Origin: Fasciola hepatica
Lineage: Eukaryota > Platyhelminthes > Trematoda > Plagiorchiida > Fasciolidae
Assembly: GCA_948099385.1 (NCBI GenBank)
Contig: CANUEZ040000113.1
Location: 4,228,501-4,292,500 of the forward strand
DNA: 64,000 nt
Direction of reading: 5' to 3'
Shown here piece by piece: positions 21,365 to 33,800 of this stretch. Position numbers and translations under genes: made by a program. The notes below the pieces were generated by a model, which saw nothing but the letters and a program-made list of their open reading frames with translations, was not told the DNA's origin and did no database searches. The stretch's first letter is position 1, and every line of letters begins with the position of its first letter.

Positions 21365-22202
21365 CCTGTAGTTCGGGAGAGAGGTGACGGACTATGCCTT
21401 CCAAAGTGTGCATGGCGTCTAGGTCAGCCCTGTAACCTAAATGGTCGAGGGCTATTGAGCAGTTCTGCATCTTGATCACCAGGTCGGCCATGGTGTAGAC
21501 GTCGCCCTTGGTTCTCTTTGCCTCTGCCATCACGCCCTCTATTAGGTTACGGGCTACTTTGAAAGGTTGGCCAAACAAGTCTCTTAGAATCTTCCTTGCC
21601 CTTGTGTAGCCTTGTTCTGGGTCGAGCATGGTGCACCCGTCGATAGCTTCTCGCGCTCGGCCTCGGCAGTAGTGAGTAAGGTAAAGAAGCCTTTCCCCAG
21701 GGTCGGTTACCTTATTTTCAACGAACGTCTCGAACTGTTTGACAAACTTGCAGTATTGCTCAGCTCGCCCGTCGAAAACCGTTAACTCCACTCTAGGCAG
21801 ATCGATCGATGGTGGTTTGTAGTCGGCGACCGGCGTGGGGTTCCCTACCTTATTGCACCCTAACCTATCGGAAGTGTCGAAGTCACTGGTCTCGTGCTCT
21901 CGCTGTTTCTGTGTACACTTCTGTGCTTCCTGCGCCTGTAGTCTAGCCGAAAGTAACTGTTGCTCTAGTTCTAGTATTCTCAGCTTATATAAATCGACAT
22001 CCTTACGATCAATATTGTTCTCAATAACACATGAACTAGCACTGACAGGACTAGGCGATCTAGCATTAACTAAAGAATCATATGTACCCGAAACCTCCCC
22101 AGAGACTTACCGTATTACTTCCTGTCCGGATTCGACTGCTTTTGATCCTTTCCTTGGCATTTTGCGTGATTTTTCCTCGTTCCAAATAGATCTACTGAGT
22201 AT
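21365..22202 (-). pseudogene. Older BEL/Pao gag, N-terminal half
   Basis: Minus-strand continuation of the older copy on the far side of the nested insertion. It covers the start of gag (ATG equivalent near 22158-22160) through the FDGRAEQYCKF region to the insertion point. It is highly similar to 15043-15884 of the intact element. The leader after its 5' LTR is also preserved. With 13350-14663 it makes up about 2.15 kb of a formerly longer element. Confidence 0.93.
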
Positions 22203-22580
22203 TGTTACGAACGTTTGAGCAATGCGTAGCCAGATTCGCAACGGATCCCGAAATCAGAAGGCGATTATCCGTGATATTCTACGATACTAGATTATTACAA
22301 TAAACAATGACATAAACAATATACAAACCTCAATAATACGATCACAAGGACTCAACAACGAGAAACCGAATAACAGCGAGTGAGCAGACAGCACGTGCGT
22401 CATGCAGGTCCTGAACAAGGATGTGCCAAAGTAGCGCTCTGGGCGCGAACAAACAACAATTGGTCCAGAAAAACAACCAGTTCGTAAAGACAAGTCAATA
22501 GTGTATGGAAATGAGTGATGTTGGGAAAAAAACTGAATCGCGAGGGAAAAAAGGGGGATTTTCCACGACCGGCTGTTACA
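22203..22580 (-). mobile_element. 5' LTR of the older minus-strand BEL element
   Basis: 378 bp on the minus strand, contiguous with the older element's leader and gag at 21365-22202. On its outer side it is followed by CTGGG (22581-22585), the same target sequence that flanks the solo LTR at 6130-6507. It differs from that solo LTR at two positions near its left end. Confidence 0.95.
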
Positions 22581-25500
22581 CTGGGGTAGTCAGGAACCGG
22601 CGCAAAGATAAGATTGCATCTTATCAGAAAGTTGTCCAGTGGACAACACTTGCTTGAACAAGAAACAGTGGGATATTTTCATTTTACCATATGCGTAGCC
22701 CAAGGAGCAGAGTTACAACGCTGCCATTTTTTAAAGACCATGCCAGCTTCGTTTAACACTTCTCCCAGTCGTGTGGCTGAGGCCTTCAGCCCTCACTGTA
22801 CGGCTTTCAGATCTGTCCCCACGTCATCCCATCCCATCGCCGATCTAACACCGCTGACATCTTCCCTTATTCATATCCCTATTTCTAATTGTTCAATTAA
22901 TCAACGTGTCCTGAGGCAGACATAATCCACTGTCGCATTCTCAGGGAGACTGCTGGTACAACTACTCCGTGTCCATCTTTTTTTCTGCTAATTTTCAACG
23001 ACGAATATTTTGCTGCCCGGTGGAGAGGAGGCAGATATCAAACCCATTTGTAACTACGGCAGTAGACATCTCAACTCCAGTTGCAGACCCATAAACCCTG
23101 CTAGAACCGTCATCAAGATCGTCAAAGGCATTTTAACGCATACTGCTCCTTCCCATCCGCGTAAAATAAGGTTCTCCCCCTGGCTCCAAAGTGTTACTTA
23201 TCCTGGAGGACCATGCTTTGCCACTATGTCTTCTGCCATAGATAGCCGGGCTAGAGTCAAACACAGTTGCCAGCTTTTACACGTAATCACAACAGTCTAT
23301 TGTGCTAAGACCGTTTACAGGGCGCCATATGGTCTCTCCTATGTAAGCGGCAAGCCAACAAAGTTGAAAACTCCTTGTCGGACCTTGTGCGCAGCCTCCT
23401 CGCTCTTTTTACCTCTGTAGATTAGGTCGGAAGCATTTCACCTCAGCCTTCCCCATTACCAACTGGTGTCTTGCGAGGGCCGGTCTTAGGCCCGCCCCGT
23501 TCCCCATTTACACATACGAACTTCGGATAACCCAATAAATACCACCACGCATACCACCAGTGCAACTCTCTAGGTTTCAAACGTAGAACATCTGTAGATG
23601 GCGGTTAATAAAACGAAGCTCTGGCCCGAGGACTGTACACTTCTAATAAATGTCTACAAGCGCGTGAGCACGCCACTCAGTAGGGCAACCGGTCGAAAGC
23701 CGTCCATCAACGGATCTGCTACGCCGCCAAGGGTTGATAGATGCAAAGTCCTCGATTTCTGTGTATACTGTAACATACACTCTCCTATTATCACCGGCTT
23801 GAAAGCAAACCCGCTTTTCGAGTTCCACGTGTGATTTTCAGGTCCTTCCTACCGATCCCCGAGGATGATCCCCCATAGTTCTCGGCACAAATATCGGTCC
23901 TCTGTGGAAATACGGTTTCCCAAAGGCGCACTAGAATCCTGCTACAGATAGCGGGATCCAAGTAAAGTTCCACAGGGCTCCTACCAAAGCAGTATGAGAT
24001 CCATCCCACATAAACTATTCCGTTCCCCGTTCACAATAACCTCCACCCACTTGAATTGGGACAAATGGGAGGCTATCTATTTTTGAAGTTTCACTTACTT
24101 GAACCGAGTCAAAGCGATGGCCCATCCGTCCGCTCATTATCTTCTCTTTGGGGTCACTGCAGGTAGGCTTTTAAACCAAGATCTCGGACCCCCTCGAAAA
24201 CCAATGTCATCGCTGCCCAGCAACTGGCGTTGGAATGCTCTCCCAGAGGGTAGATTTCTTTCGGCGAACAAACAGGACTAAAGGAAAATGTCAGACTACA
24301 TCTCCAAATAGTTCCCGGTTCAGAAACAAAGTGGTGGGTTAAAAGATGCCTTCTGCGCTCTTGTTTCGCCATATGTACACTTTTGTTAATCCCCATTACA
24401 GCTGGGGCACTGCCTATAGTGTGATGCCGCTTGATGCCATATATATTTTGCTTTCGCTTGATTCTTGCGCATCCCACGACACTAATTTCGGTTCGGCGAC
24501 TCACAGAAGCGAATGTACATTCCTTCAGAACCACGGTGACTGGGATCGAAGCCTTGAACCAGTGTAGTACTATTAGATTTCCGCCATAAAACCGAAGCAC
24601 TGAACAAGATCAGCCCCTTTCAATCACCGGGAGATGCAGGGCGCTCGCCGCTTTAAGAATGGGGACTTTGTGGCACCCATTTGTTACTCCGGATTCCAGG
24701 TACTAACCAGATCTCGAGAACGGTCTACTTAACGAGCAACAAGCCAAAAGCTCCGACAAGTGTCAAAGGACGGTAAAAGTCAGTGGAATAGGTGAGGGAC
24801 GGTGTGTACTAGAACAACGTTGTTTACGTTTACGTTTGGGAGTGACACCGGACGCAGTACCAGCTAGGGAATTTGAAGGTTCGACCTTCCGCAAGCAGAG
24901 CAGTCAAAGTGTATTTCAATTGGCGAAAATCAACTGTGCTTGCAGCGAGCAGCCAAACAAAGCACAGCCCTGTGGCATCGAACAACATACAAGCTGCTTA
25001 GAGCTAAGAGCCAATCGGTTGGTCATGAATTTACGCATTCATAACTCATCCATCTCCAGGTCGCTACACCTAGCCAATTGGCAAACGGCTGGAGTAAACT
25101 TTCATTGGAACTAACCCAGGCAACCACAATGGTTGAGCCGAAACACCACTTGAAAGGGATATGGACCCGAGTGTTCGACGATGGTCCAAAATGACTGACG
25201 TAGGAGCACCGAATGGATTTGTGAGGGTTATTTATATATTGCGTTTCTCGGGTATCCCAGTTTTCCATCTCTTAGGCTCTTTCTAACTATCTTCCCCGGG
25301 GCTTCCTTTGCGGTTTGTACTGTTTTCTTTCTGCTTATTTCTTTCCGCCCTTCTTTTGTTGATTTTCTCCAACTACTTGGTTTCGTTCTCACCCTTCACT
25401 TCTCTGGTCCCCTTTCCTTTATTACTTTTATTATCATTTACCTTATCTACCTTGCCCCATGAACTAATCTATCATTTGGACCATTCTTTCTCCCAAACTT

Positions 25501-26075
25501 CACACGGTGGGGTGTGAACACTTAAGTCGATATCACTAGGTTGCACGATGTACTCCGCACTATTTCGCTGTCTCCACTAATGCATACCGCCGTCGAGTTA
25601 ATCTTTTATTAATGGTGCCTGTTCGCCTGGTGCAGCACTATTACCAATTATGACCCGCAAAATGTGAGGGGAAGCGGTGACTGGAACTCGAGGAACTTGT
25701 TTCCTCCGTTTTTGCTGCACCGGGGGACCCACGGAGCCCGTCTGTGCAAAAAGCTGGACGTTCCAGCCATTTTCTATTATAGACCTGGGCGGAGCTCGAA
25801 CCTGAAGCTGAAATCCTGGAACTGAATCGACCCGAACTGGACTGAACCGATTACGGATGATTTCACACAAAAATAATTGTTTTATTGGAGTTAAAGTGAG
25901 AAAGTCGGCGAAGGTATTGCATAATAGGTTTTCACTGAGGTTTAGGTTTGCCGCTCTTCAGGTCACAACTGGTGGGCAAGTGCTTGAAAATTTGTTTTAA
26001 TGAGCTTACCGCATGAGTGGATATGGCGCATATCCTCCGAGGTCGCCACTTTGAAATTTCTTACGTGCTGCTGCG
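22581..26075. other. Non-coding part of block B copy 2 upstream of the gene
   Basis: Same content as 6508-10002, with one base difference noticed (24217, C instead of T). No gene recognised. Confidence 0.45.
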
Positions 26076-26951
26076 ATGGATTCCGTTGACGCTGCTGCCG
26101 TTGTTACCGCTGTGAGTTCTGTGTCCAACGATCTTACTCCCGTGTTAGTCACCAAACAAACCTGAACCAAAGGTTGAAGAGCTCAAGCGGAAATCGAATG
26201 GGGACGCTGCGACAGTTGAAGCGGAGGTAAAAAATGGTAAGGAAGATGAGCCCGTTGTGAAGAAAGTTAAACTGGTCGATTCCGTCAGCTTGACCGAAAA
26301 AGGGGAGCCCGAAACAGAGGGTAAAATCGTCGTACGATAATTTCATGTTTTCAGCCGAACCCGATGAATCCGGTGACAAGTCGAACGACAAATCAGGCGA
26401 CAAGCTGAGCGAAAAATCAAGTGACAAATCCAGTGATGAGGTGGAGGCGGAACTGAACGGTGAAAAATCAAAAGATGGTAAGCTGTCTGGTAGTTTTTTC
26501 TGCAATTTAGCCAGTTAAGCAATCGCGCATAATAAGATTGTGTCTAATGAAATATTGCAGGCCGACACCGTGCTTTTGGTTTCATTAGGGCTTTCATAAG
26601 CTGCGAAGCCATCACGAGTTTGTGATAATTCAGATGCTGTTTCGTTGCGAAGCCCAACAGTCACCGTCGTGTTGATTTTGATCTTCGATGAGGCACTCCT
26701 TTTTTTGCACGCCCCATAAAGTTGGACAACCAACTGTCGTTCGAGTGTGATCGAGGAATTTTGTTTTCTTTTCCAGGTGAAGTTGAAGTAAATGAGTCAG
26801 ATGAAGAAGACGAATCTGAGGTGAATGGGAGCAACGGGGATAAGCAAGGTAAGCGCTACATGCGTAAATCGGAGGTGGTCTAATTGTTGCTACAGATTTG
26901 CCAAAAGACGATACGGCGGAACCGGAAGCAGCTGAGGAATCTAAGGAATGA
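26076..26951 (+). CDS. Acidic, disordered, prothymosin-like protein, copy 2 (5 exons)
   Basis: Second copy of the gene at 10003-10878, with exons 26076-26111, 26149-26320, 26355-26477, 26777-26848 and 26896-26951. I found no difference from copy 1 in exons or introns, so both encode the same 152-residue protein and all splice sites are kept. The near-identical upstream 3.5 kb is duplicated too, so both copies could share the same control sequences. Copy 2 lies 3.5 kb from the 5' LTR of the older BEL element, as copy 1 lies 3.5 kb from a solo LTR. If the duplication is an assembly artefact, these are two alleles of one gene. Confidence 0.78.
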
Positions 26952-28908
26952 ACAGCAGCATTTTATATATCCCTTGAGCATTTACACCTTTTGATAACAT
27001 TTTTATCTTTCTATCCCAACGGCGTTTCACTATGGCTCCAAAATGTCTTGGTTGTCTATATAACGTTATCAGACCGTTTGTCGCCTCCGAATAGTGCAAC
27101 GTTGTTCCGTTGCCGTGTTTCCCAAATGTATGTGCAATGCCATGGCAATCTGTTCTGTCTCTCCTCATAACATACTTGGTCGGTTCGAGAGCCGTTAGAT
27201 GGCATTGACAAGCGGTATGCCTTTCGTTTTGCCTGAGATCGCGCAGCTGTGATGTGGTGATATGACTGGCAGTTAACGAAGTTTTTATGTAGTGTTTCAC
27301 GTGTATACGTTACACTGATATAACTAGTAGCCTCTGGGATTAAGCATGTTGATGCTACTGGAGAATTGGTTAACTGTGATTCGCGACTAAAAATCATAGA
27401 GGCGTTCCTGAGGTAGGCTTTTTCCTCGAAATTGGTCTGCATAGGTCGGGCATATCCCCGTGACAGTTCCAGAAGAAACATTTTGTCTGCATGTGCGATA
27501 ATAACGTTTTCTGTAGTTAGTGCGGTTTAACGGGATTCTCACGCGACGCTTCAGTGACGTTAATCCAGAAGCTGCATTACCGTCGTAACAATCAGCGTGA
27601 AGCATTGCTAGTCATTCGCACTGATTTGAAAACGATACGAACGATCTAGAAACGTGCGCCTAAATGGCTCGAGTGTTTTCGGTATCATAGGTGCTTCGGC
27701 GTAGTGCTTGAATCCAAAGTGACTGCTCAATCGCACGTTTTCTGCGTATGGGTTTTGTGTTCGGTTAGTAACCCGAAAGTGATGTTTTAATCTTAAAGGA
27801 CTCACCGTATCCATGGTCTAACTATCAAAAATCGCCCACCAGTTGACTACCGTTCCATGTGAATACCCTGATGTGTTGACGGCCAACCGGGTTCCTAACT
27901 CCTGTCCCAGTGTATTGCCTGCACTGCGAGCGAATCTGTCTTGATGGCGCGTGCGTACCAGACATGGTAGGAGTCTCGTTCTTGTTCGGTACCGGTACTT
28001 GGGGTTTCGCTGTGGTGAGATGATGAACCTGAAGAGGACTAGGGTAAACGTGGTGAATATAGTTAGTGTCTGACAAGCTGGTAAAAGGCGTTCTTTGTGT
28101 ACTTTTTTTCATCCTTAGCGTCGGTCTTTTAACGCGTAAACATGAAAGGTAGTTTGTGTTTTCTATTGAGAAACCAGTAAAATGTGAGCACATCGACTCA
28201 TGATTCAGTCGTGAGCCTTACCCTGTGGATAATTCAGTAACCGTTATCTGTCCATGGTTTGGTCGCTTGTGTCATGAGCGTGGTTATTTGTCCGGTTCAG
28301 TGGTTCAGTTGCTTCGTAAGAAATGAACGAATTCGCTCATTTGCGCCGGTGCTTAGGTATCGACATTAGCATAATCGAGAGTATCGTTTACGTAAATCGT
28401 CTCATTCAACTGTGGTCTGACTACAAATTGTTTCTGGTGACCGCTAACTTTTTCCATAAGGATCGCCTGCAACTCATGTCGCCTTTTTACACCTTCACAA
28501 CATTGGATTCAGATTGTCCATGTTACTGCCCATCACTAGATCAGTCGGAAATTGTTCGTTTCGGTCCAGTGTCTGTGGACTTATCATACCTTGCATCCTC
28601 GCCCCTGTTTACGTCTCGTCCGTAGTCGTGTCAACACTGGAGCCACCCGTCGACGATAACTCGATTTATTTTCCCAGCAGGGCTTTCTACGCGGTTGTTC
28701 ATGCGGCGGGCGCACAGTACCGAAGTGAACACTGACACCTTCAACTATTATTCAAATGCCATACGAGGCTCCATTTCAAATAGACCTGAAAAATGACGAA
28801 TATGTACGACATTAGTGGCCTTGTCAGATACCCGCAGATCCGTTTCCTCATGTTTCATATATAATGAGATGCCGTAATCCATAAGGCGTCAACGGACTAG
28901 GAGTGTTA
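26952..28908. other. Non-coding stretch 3' of gene copy 2
   Basis: Same content as 10879-12839. It carries the 14-bp deletion relative to copy 1 near 28734. No gene recognised. Confidence 0.4.
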
Positions 28909-29130
28909 GATATGGCCGCGGTCGGGGGTGGATTGCAAAGTGTAGGAAAATAACGAGGGTATTGGCTAATGACGATGGTCGTAAAGCGTACCGTTTGGCT
29001 GGAAGTACCGTGTCACAGAATCTGGGTGTAAGTGAGCTAATCAAGGATTCCGAGTTAGGTAAGTTTGGTCACCTAGGCAGTGGTCGGATACTAGATGAAA
29101 TACCTTCGCGAACACGAAGTTGTGTTTGAT
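28909..29130 (+). mobile_element. Internally deleted RTE relic, copy 2
   Basis: Duplicate of the relic at 12850-13070, with three base differences. Most of the copy-to-copy differences in block B fall in and just before this relic. Confidence 0.45.
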
Positions 29131-29445
29131 GTTTGCAAATTTGGAATACCCGTGGCACCGTCGTGACACTCGATTGCCCATTAATAGACGCGTACGTTCT
29201 GATACGTTTAGGTGCGTTCTTGTGCGCAGCTCGGAAACGTGAGCGTAAAGCGTTGATATGTGAACTGTCGACGTCCGAGCGTCGATACCTTCGTAGTATT
29301 GGTGGGATCTAGGGATTATATCGTATCAACAATTATATATGTACACACCCACACCCACAAACAGATAATGGACTCGGACTACCTACCTCTTCCTTCCCGA
29401 TTGTACCATGTTTTGTTTGGCAGTCTGAAATCAGGCGGGCTAGGA

Positions 29446-29486
<41 letters not shown>
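29446..29486. repeat. (TA)n microsatellite before block A copy 2
   Basis: About 20 TA units with one interruption (tatgtatata), immediately left of the start of block A copy 2 at 29492. Confidence 0.9.
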
Positions 29487-29492
<6 letters not shown>

Positions 29493-29649
29493 CCCAATGC
29501 GGGTGATAAAGTGAAATCGTTTGGGAACGAAGACGGTTGGTGTTTATTAGCGGAAGCATGCGAAGGTAACGGTCAGATGGCTTCGCGCTTGATGGTCAGT
29601 GTTTAATTAAGAAGCGATCCATGGGTGAAAAACCATATAAGGTCCAGAT

Positions 29650-29763
29650 AACTCAGGCACGGTTAGTCTGCCACCAGAGTGAGCGTTGGTGGGGGGGGGG
29701 ACTCGAACGTCTGACCTCCTAGATAGAGGGTAAGCGATCAACTCCATCCGGCTACACCGGCTG
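29650..29763 (-). repeat. tRNA-derived SINE head, block A copy 2
   Basis: Duplicate of 4150-4263. The poly-G run (plus strand, 29691-29699) is longer than in copy 1. Confidence 0.6.
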
Positions 29764-30273
29764 GTTGTTTCCGATTGATATACCTCCGCCATGATTATCA
29801 CAAAGACCATACTTTGATGTAGTTAGATTCCCGTCCTTTGTTCCTCCAAGCCCGAAGGACCCGAGTCCGTCGAACGGTTTGTGTGCACATACTGTGACAG
29901 AGGAAAGTTGGTTTTAGGTGCCGGCACCACCCACAAACCCAACACCACATAGGTACTGTCTTCCGGTGGTCAGCAATTATCGTGTCCTTCCTACTAAAGT
30001 TGACTTCATTAATTTAAATTTTAATTGCTTACAGTCCTGTGAGGATTCGTGGGATCGAAGTTGGATGGGGTGTAGGTTCGTGCACGTGGATACAGCCTGT
30101 AGAAGGTGGTTGTACTTTTGCTGTCATGTTCGGTTCTTTTGCTGCTAGCAAATGTAACTTTTTTTACTACATGCTTGCGCGTGAGTGCAGTGGAAGGGGT
30201 ATAGATCGTATAGCCACGAGGGCCCACTGCACCATTGGTGATAACCGGTAACCGAACCCTGAGAATTGGTGCG

Positions 30274-30383
30274 GCGAAGAACCACATGAGGTCCCAATAG
30301 GTTAAGTGTGGTAGCGATCCGGACGACAGTGGATTACTGTCTACCACCAGATACCTTGATAACCCGGCACCGCCACTGGCATT
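30274..30383 (-). repeat. SINE body relic, block A copy 2
   Basis: Duplicate of 5153-5262. Confidence 0.55.
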
Positions 30384-30852
30384 CAAGTTTGATATGTGTC
30401 TTCGGAATCGCTGTGTTGACCGGAAGGCAGAAGGTGCGGACTAAGGGGAACTGGGTCGGGGTATTTTGAATATTAGCCTTTAGAATATCACAGTAACCAG
30501 AGGTAATCAGGTAGACGTTTCAACCCAGTCTGTATTGCCTTTTGAAGTAATACACTTTGATGGTATTCACGAATTTGGGTGTAGTGTCTTCTCGAACGTT
30601 GCAGTGGACCATCGAAAGCCTTCTATGGTCTATGGTTACCCCAACTATGCGTTCGGAAACGTCGCCCGGTGTTCTAAGAAATCTCAAGTTACCCTAACTA
30701 GTTGACTCCGGTGAAACATTCCCCACAGATTATAACACACTTCAGCAGTGGCCAAGATCATGTGAGCCTCTGTGTGCGTGTTCGATTCGTGAGTCGACGG
30801 AGCTGTGGTTTTTCTGCATGATGCACCAAATGTTACCGTCGGCCGAGGTAAT

Positions 30853-33800
30853 TCATCATCATAATCGTACAGGGTTAAACAGTAGGGCAAGCCCTACTGA
30901 CCACTGCCTTTCTCGCCATGTTGCACGTTGAATTAGGAAGTATGAATATACAAGATGGACAGAGAGTGGACCTACATGGGTAGCAAAAGGAAAGAATGCC
31001 CTAGTAGCCAACACACGGAATACACAGTCTAACTGTACAAACAAACATCGATCAGTCATTCTGATTCGATAGAAAGTGACAACACGATCGCCACTGTACG
31101 CGGTTCGCTGCCATATCCTTCAGTGTCTCCAGCCAACTGGTAGGCGGATCTTTTGGACCCCAACCACGAAGACGTGAAGCATCTACTTTTCCTAAGTTTG
31201 CTCTGCATTTCCTCATTCCTCGGTGCCACGTCGTCTGTTGACCTCCACGTGGTCCCTTCCACTCCCTATGAGGAACGGAGAATAGGACACGGTATGGTAG
31301 ACGTGTGTTTGACATACGTAACACGTGCCCCAACCAACAAAGTCTACTTAGCTGGATACGCTGTGACAAAACGTTCTCCGAATTAATACCCAATACTCGC
31401 TTTCTGACTTCATCAATACTCATTTGGCTATTCCACCCAATCCTAGGGATACTACGTAAACATCGGTGGTCGAAAACCTCAAGACGACGAATATCCTCCG
31501 CACACAGACTCCAAGTCTCGCAACCATACAACGAAACTGAACGCATTGCGGCACAGTATACACGACCTTTCCAACTTCAGTGACATATCAGGTCAGCGCC
31601 ACAAGTGCTTCAGTTCAGCGTACGCTGCTCCAGCCTTAGATATCCGCGTGCTCACCTCTACTACTGTGCTCACATCGGTCGTCACGCTGCTGCCGAGGTC
31701 GGTGAAGTGGTCTGTAACTGCCAACACCTCCCCATCGAGCATCAAACTTGGAGTCGTTGACGTCCAGTCTTGTAACATCACCTTACACTTTGAAGGTGCA
31801 AAGCGCATGCCGAATGGAGCTACAGCTCTTCCGAGATTATCTAGTGCACGTAGAGCATGTTCCGTGGATTCGAACAAGCAGACAACGTCGTCTGCGTAAT
31901 CTAGTTCACATAGCTTTCCGCCATTTCCTAGTTCGACGCCTACATCCTGAAGATTTTGCTGCGCACTGTCCATTATTTCGTCCATGACGAAGTTGAACAG
32001 GAATGGAGACAAAGGGCATCCCTGTCGAACACCACTGGTCGTTTCGAACCGACTGGATAGTTTACCGTAAATCCTAACGCGACCAGAAGTATGAGAATAC
32101 AATGATCTCAGTAGGTTCACGAACTTCTGGGGCATACCTTTTCGATGAAGAGTACTGAAAAGCGATGTCCGATCAACTGAATCGAAGGCGCCTTTCAGGT
32201 CCAAGAAAAGCATTATTGTCGGTCGGCGGTGCGTGTGACGCGTTTCAAGTAGTCGGCGAAGAGTAAAAATCTGATCGATGCATCCTCGACCTGGGCGGAA
32301 TCCAGCCTGCTGTTGGCGGACATTCCTCTCGCGAGCCGGTGTAAGACGGTGCAGCAGGATCAAGGCTAATACTTTGGTGTCTATCGGAATTAAACTAATA
32401 CCACGATGATTACTGCAGTCATTGCGTATTCTCTTCTTGAGGATGGGAACAACCAACGACTCATTCCATATTAACGGAATACGCTCCGCGTTCCAAATGT
32501 CACGGAGCAAAGCGGTAAGTGATTTTATGAAAACATTCCCACCCAGTTTGAAAAGAACTGGAGGAAGTTCGTCGGGACCTGCCACTTTCCCCCGCCTTAG
32601 TAATCGAATACATGACTCTACTTCTACTTCCGACGGGGGCTCACGTGATACCACCCAAGGAGTCGCAGTTGTTGACACGGGAGTAACTACACTAGCGTGC
32701 GGCCAGCTAAACTGTTCCTTGAAGTATTCGGCCCAACGGTCAAGCCTTTGCTGTTTGCTATGGATGGGTTCTCTATTTCTATCGCAAACCGTTTCACTGA
32801 CCTGGATGCGCCGTCCACCGGTGTCACGAATAAGTTTGAACAGTCTTTGACTGTTACCTGAAGCAGCTACTATTTCCATTTCTTCGGCTACCTTGACCCA
32901 CCAATTTTCGCGATCATTCTTAAGGCTTTTTGTAACTTGTCTTTGCAGCTTTCTCCGCATCTTATTCATCTCCTTACGGTTCGAGAGCTGACGCTTTTGC
33001 TCCATTATACTCAGCCACTCTTGCGAGATCCAGTGTTTTTGATGGACATCGGATCTAGGACAACAGGCGAAACCTGCTGCCACGTGCATCGCCTGTTTGA
33101 TATGAGCCCAATGCTCATCTACATTACTGTTCGTCGTAGATCCTAGCTCATGTTCTAACTTCTGCTCATAACGGGTGCGTACTTCTGGATCACACAAACG
33201 TTGCACGGCTAATCGGGTTTGCGGTTTGCGACGATGACCATGGAGCTGGAGAGATAATCGCATTAAAACTAATGCATGGTCCGACTCTACGTACGTGGAC
33301 CAGTAAGATCTACAGTTCTGAACAGAACTGCATCACCGGTAGCTTACGACAATACGATCAATTTGACTCAAAGTACCTGTAGAGTTAGAGCGCCATGTTG
33401 CTGTGCGACGCGAGCTGTGTCGGAAATTGGTGCTTGACAAGAACAATCGATTGTCTGCACAAAACTGGAGAAGTCTATCCCCGTTATCTGTACGCTCAGC
33501 AGGTAAAGCATAACGGCCACCTAAACAGGCTTCCGACACACTGAGTTTGCCAACTTGTGCATTGAAGTCACCAGCTAGCACTACAATGTCAGAACCTTTA
33601 CTGCTGCGAACGAGAGTGGTGAGTTCATCTTAGGACTCATCTCTCTGCGCGTCTGAGCTGCAGTCCGTTAGGGCGTACGCCGAGATCACAAACAAATTGC
33701 GCTTAACACAACTATCCTTTCGAACGCCGACTGACCCTTGGAGTCCCACAGCACATAAACGGCTGTTAACAGGGATCCAGTCTAAAAGGGCAGCCTCAGC

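Larger units (their letters stand above)
22203..29358. repeat. Block B, copy 2 of the direct segmental duplication
   Basis: Near-identical to 6130-13298 (see there). It begins at the older element's 5' LTR and ends at the cacacccacaccca run, after which the two copies part: (TA)n in copy 1, an 87-bp unique stretch and then (TA)n in copy 2. Confidence 0.97.
29492..30752. repeat. Block A, copy 2
   Basis: Direct repeat of 3994-5635 without the 378-bp solo LTR of copy 1. It lies to the right of block B copy 2, whereas copy 1 lies to the left of block B copy 1. Ends near gtggcca (30752), 100 bp before the RTE element. Confidence 0.9.
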
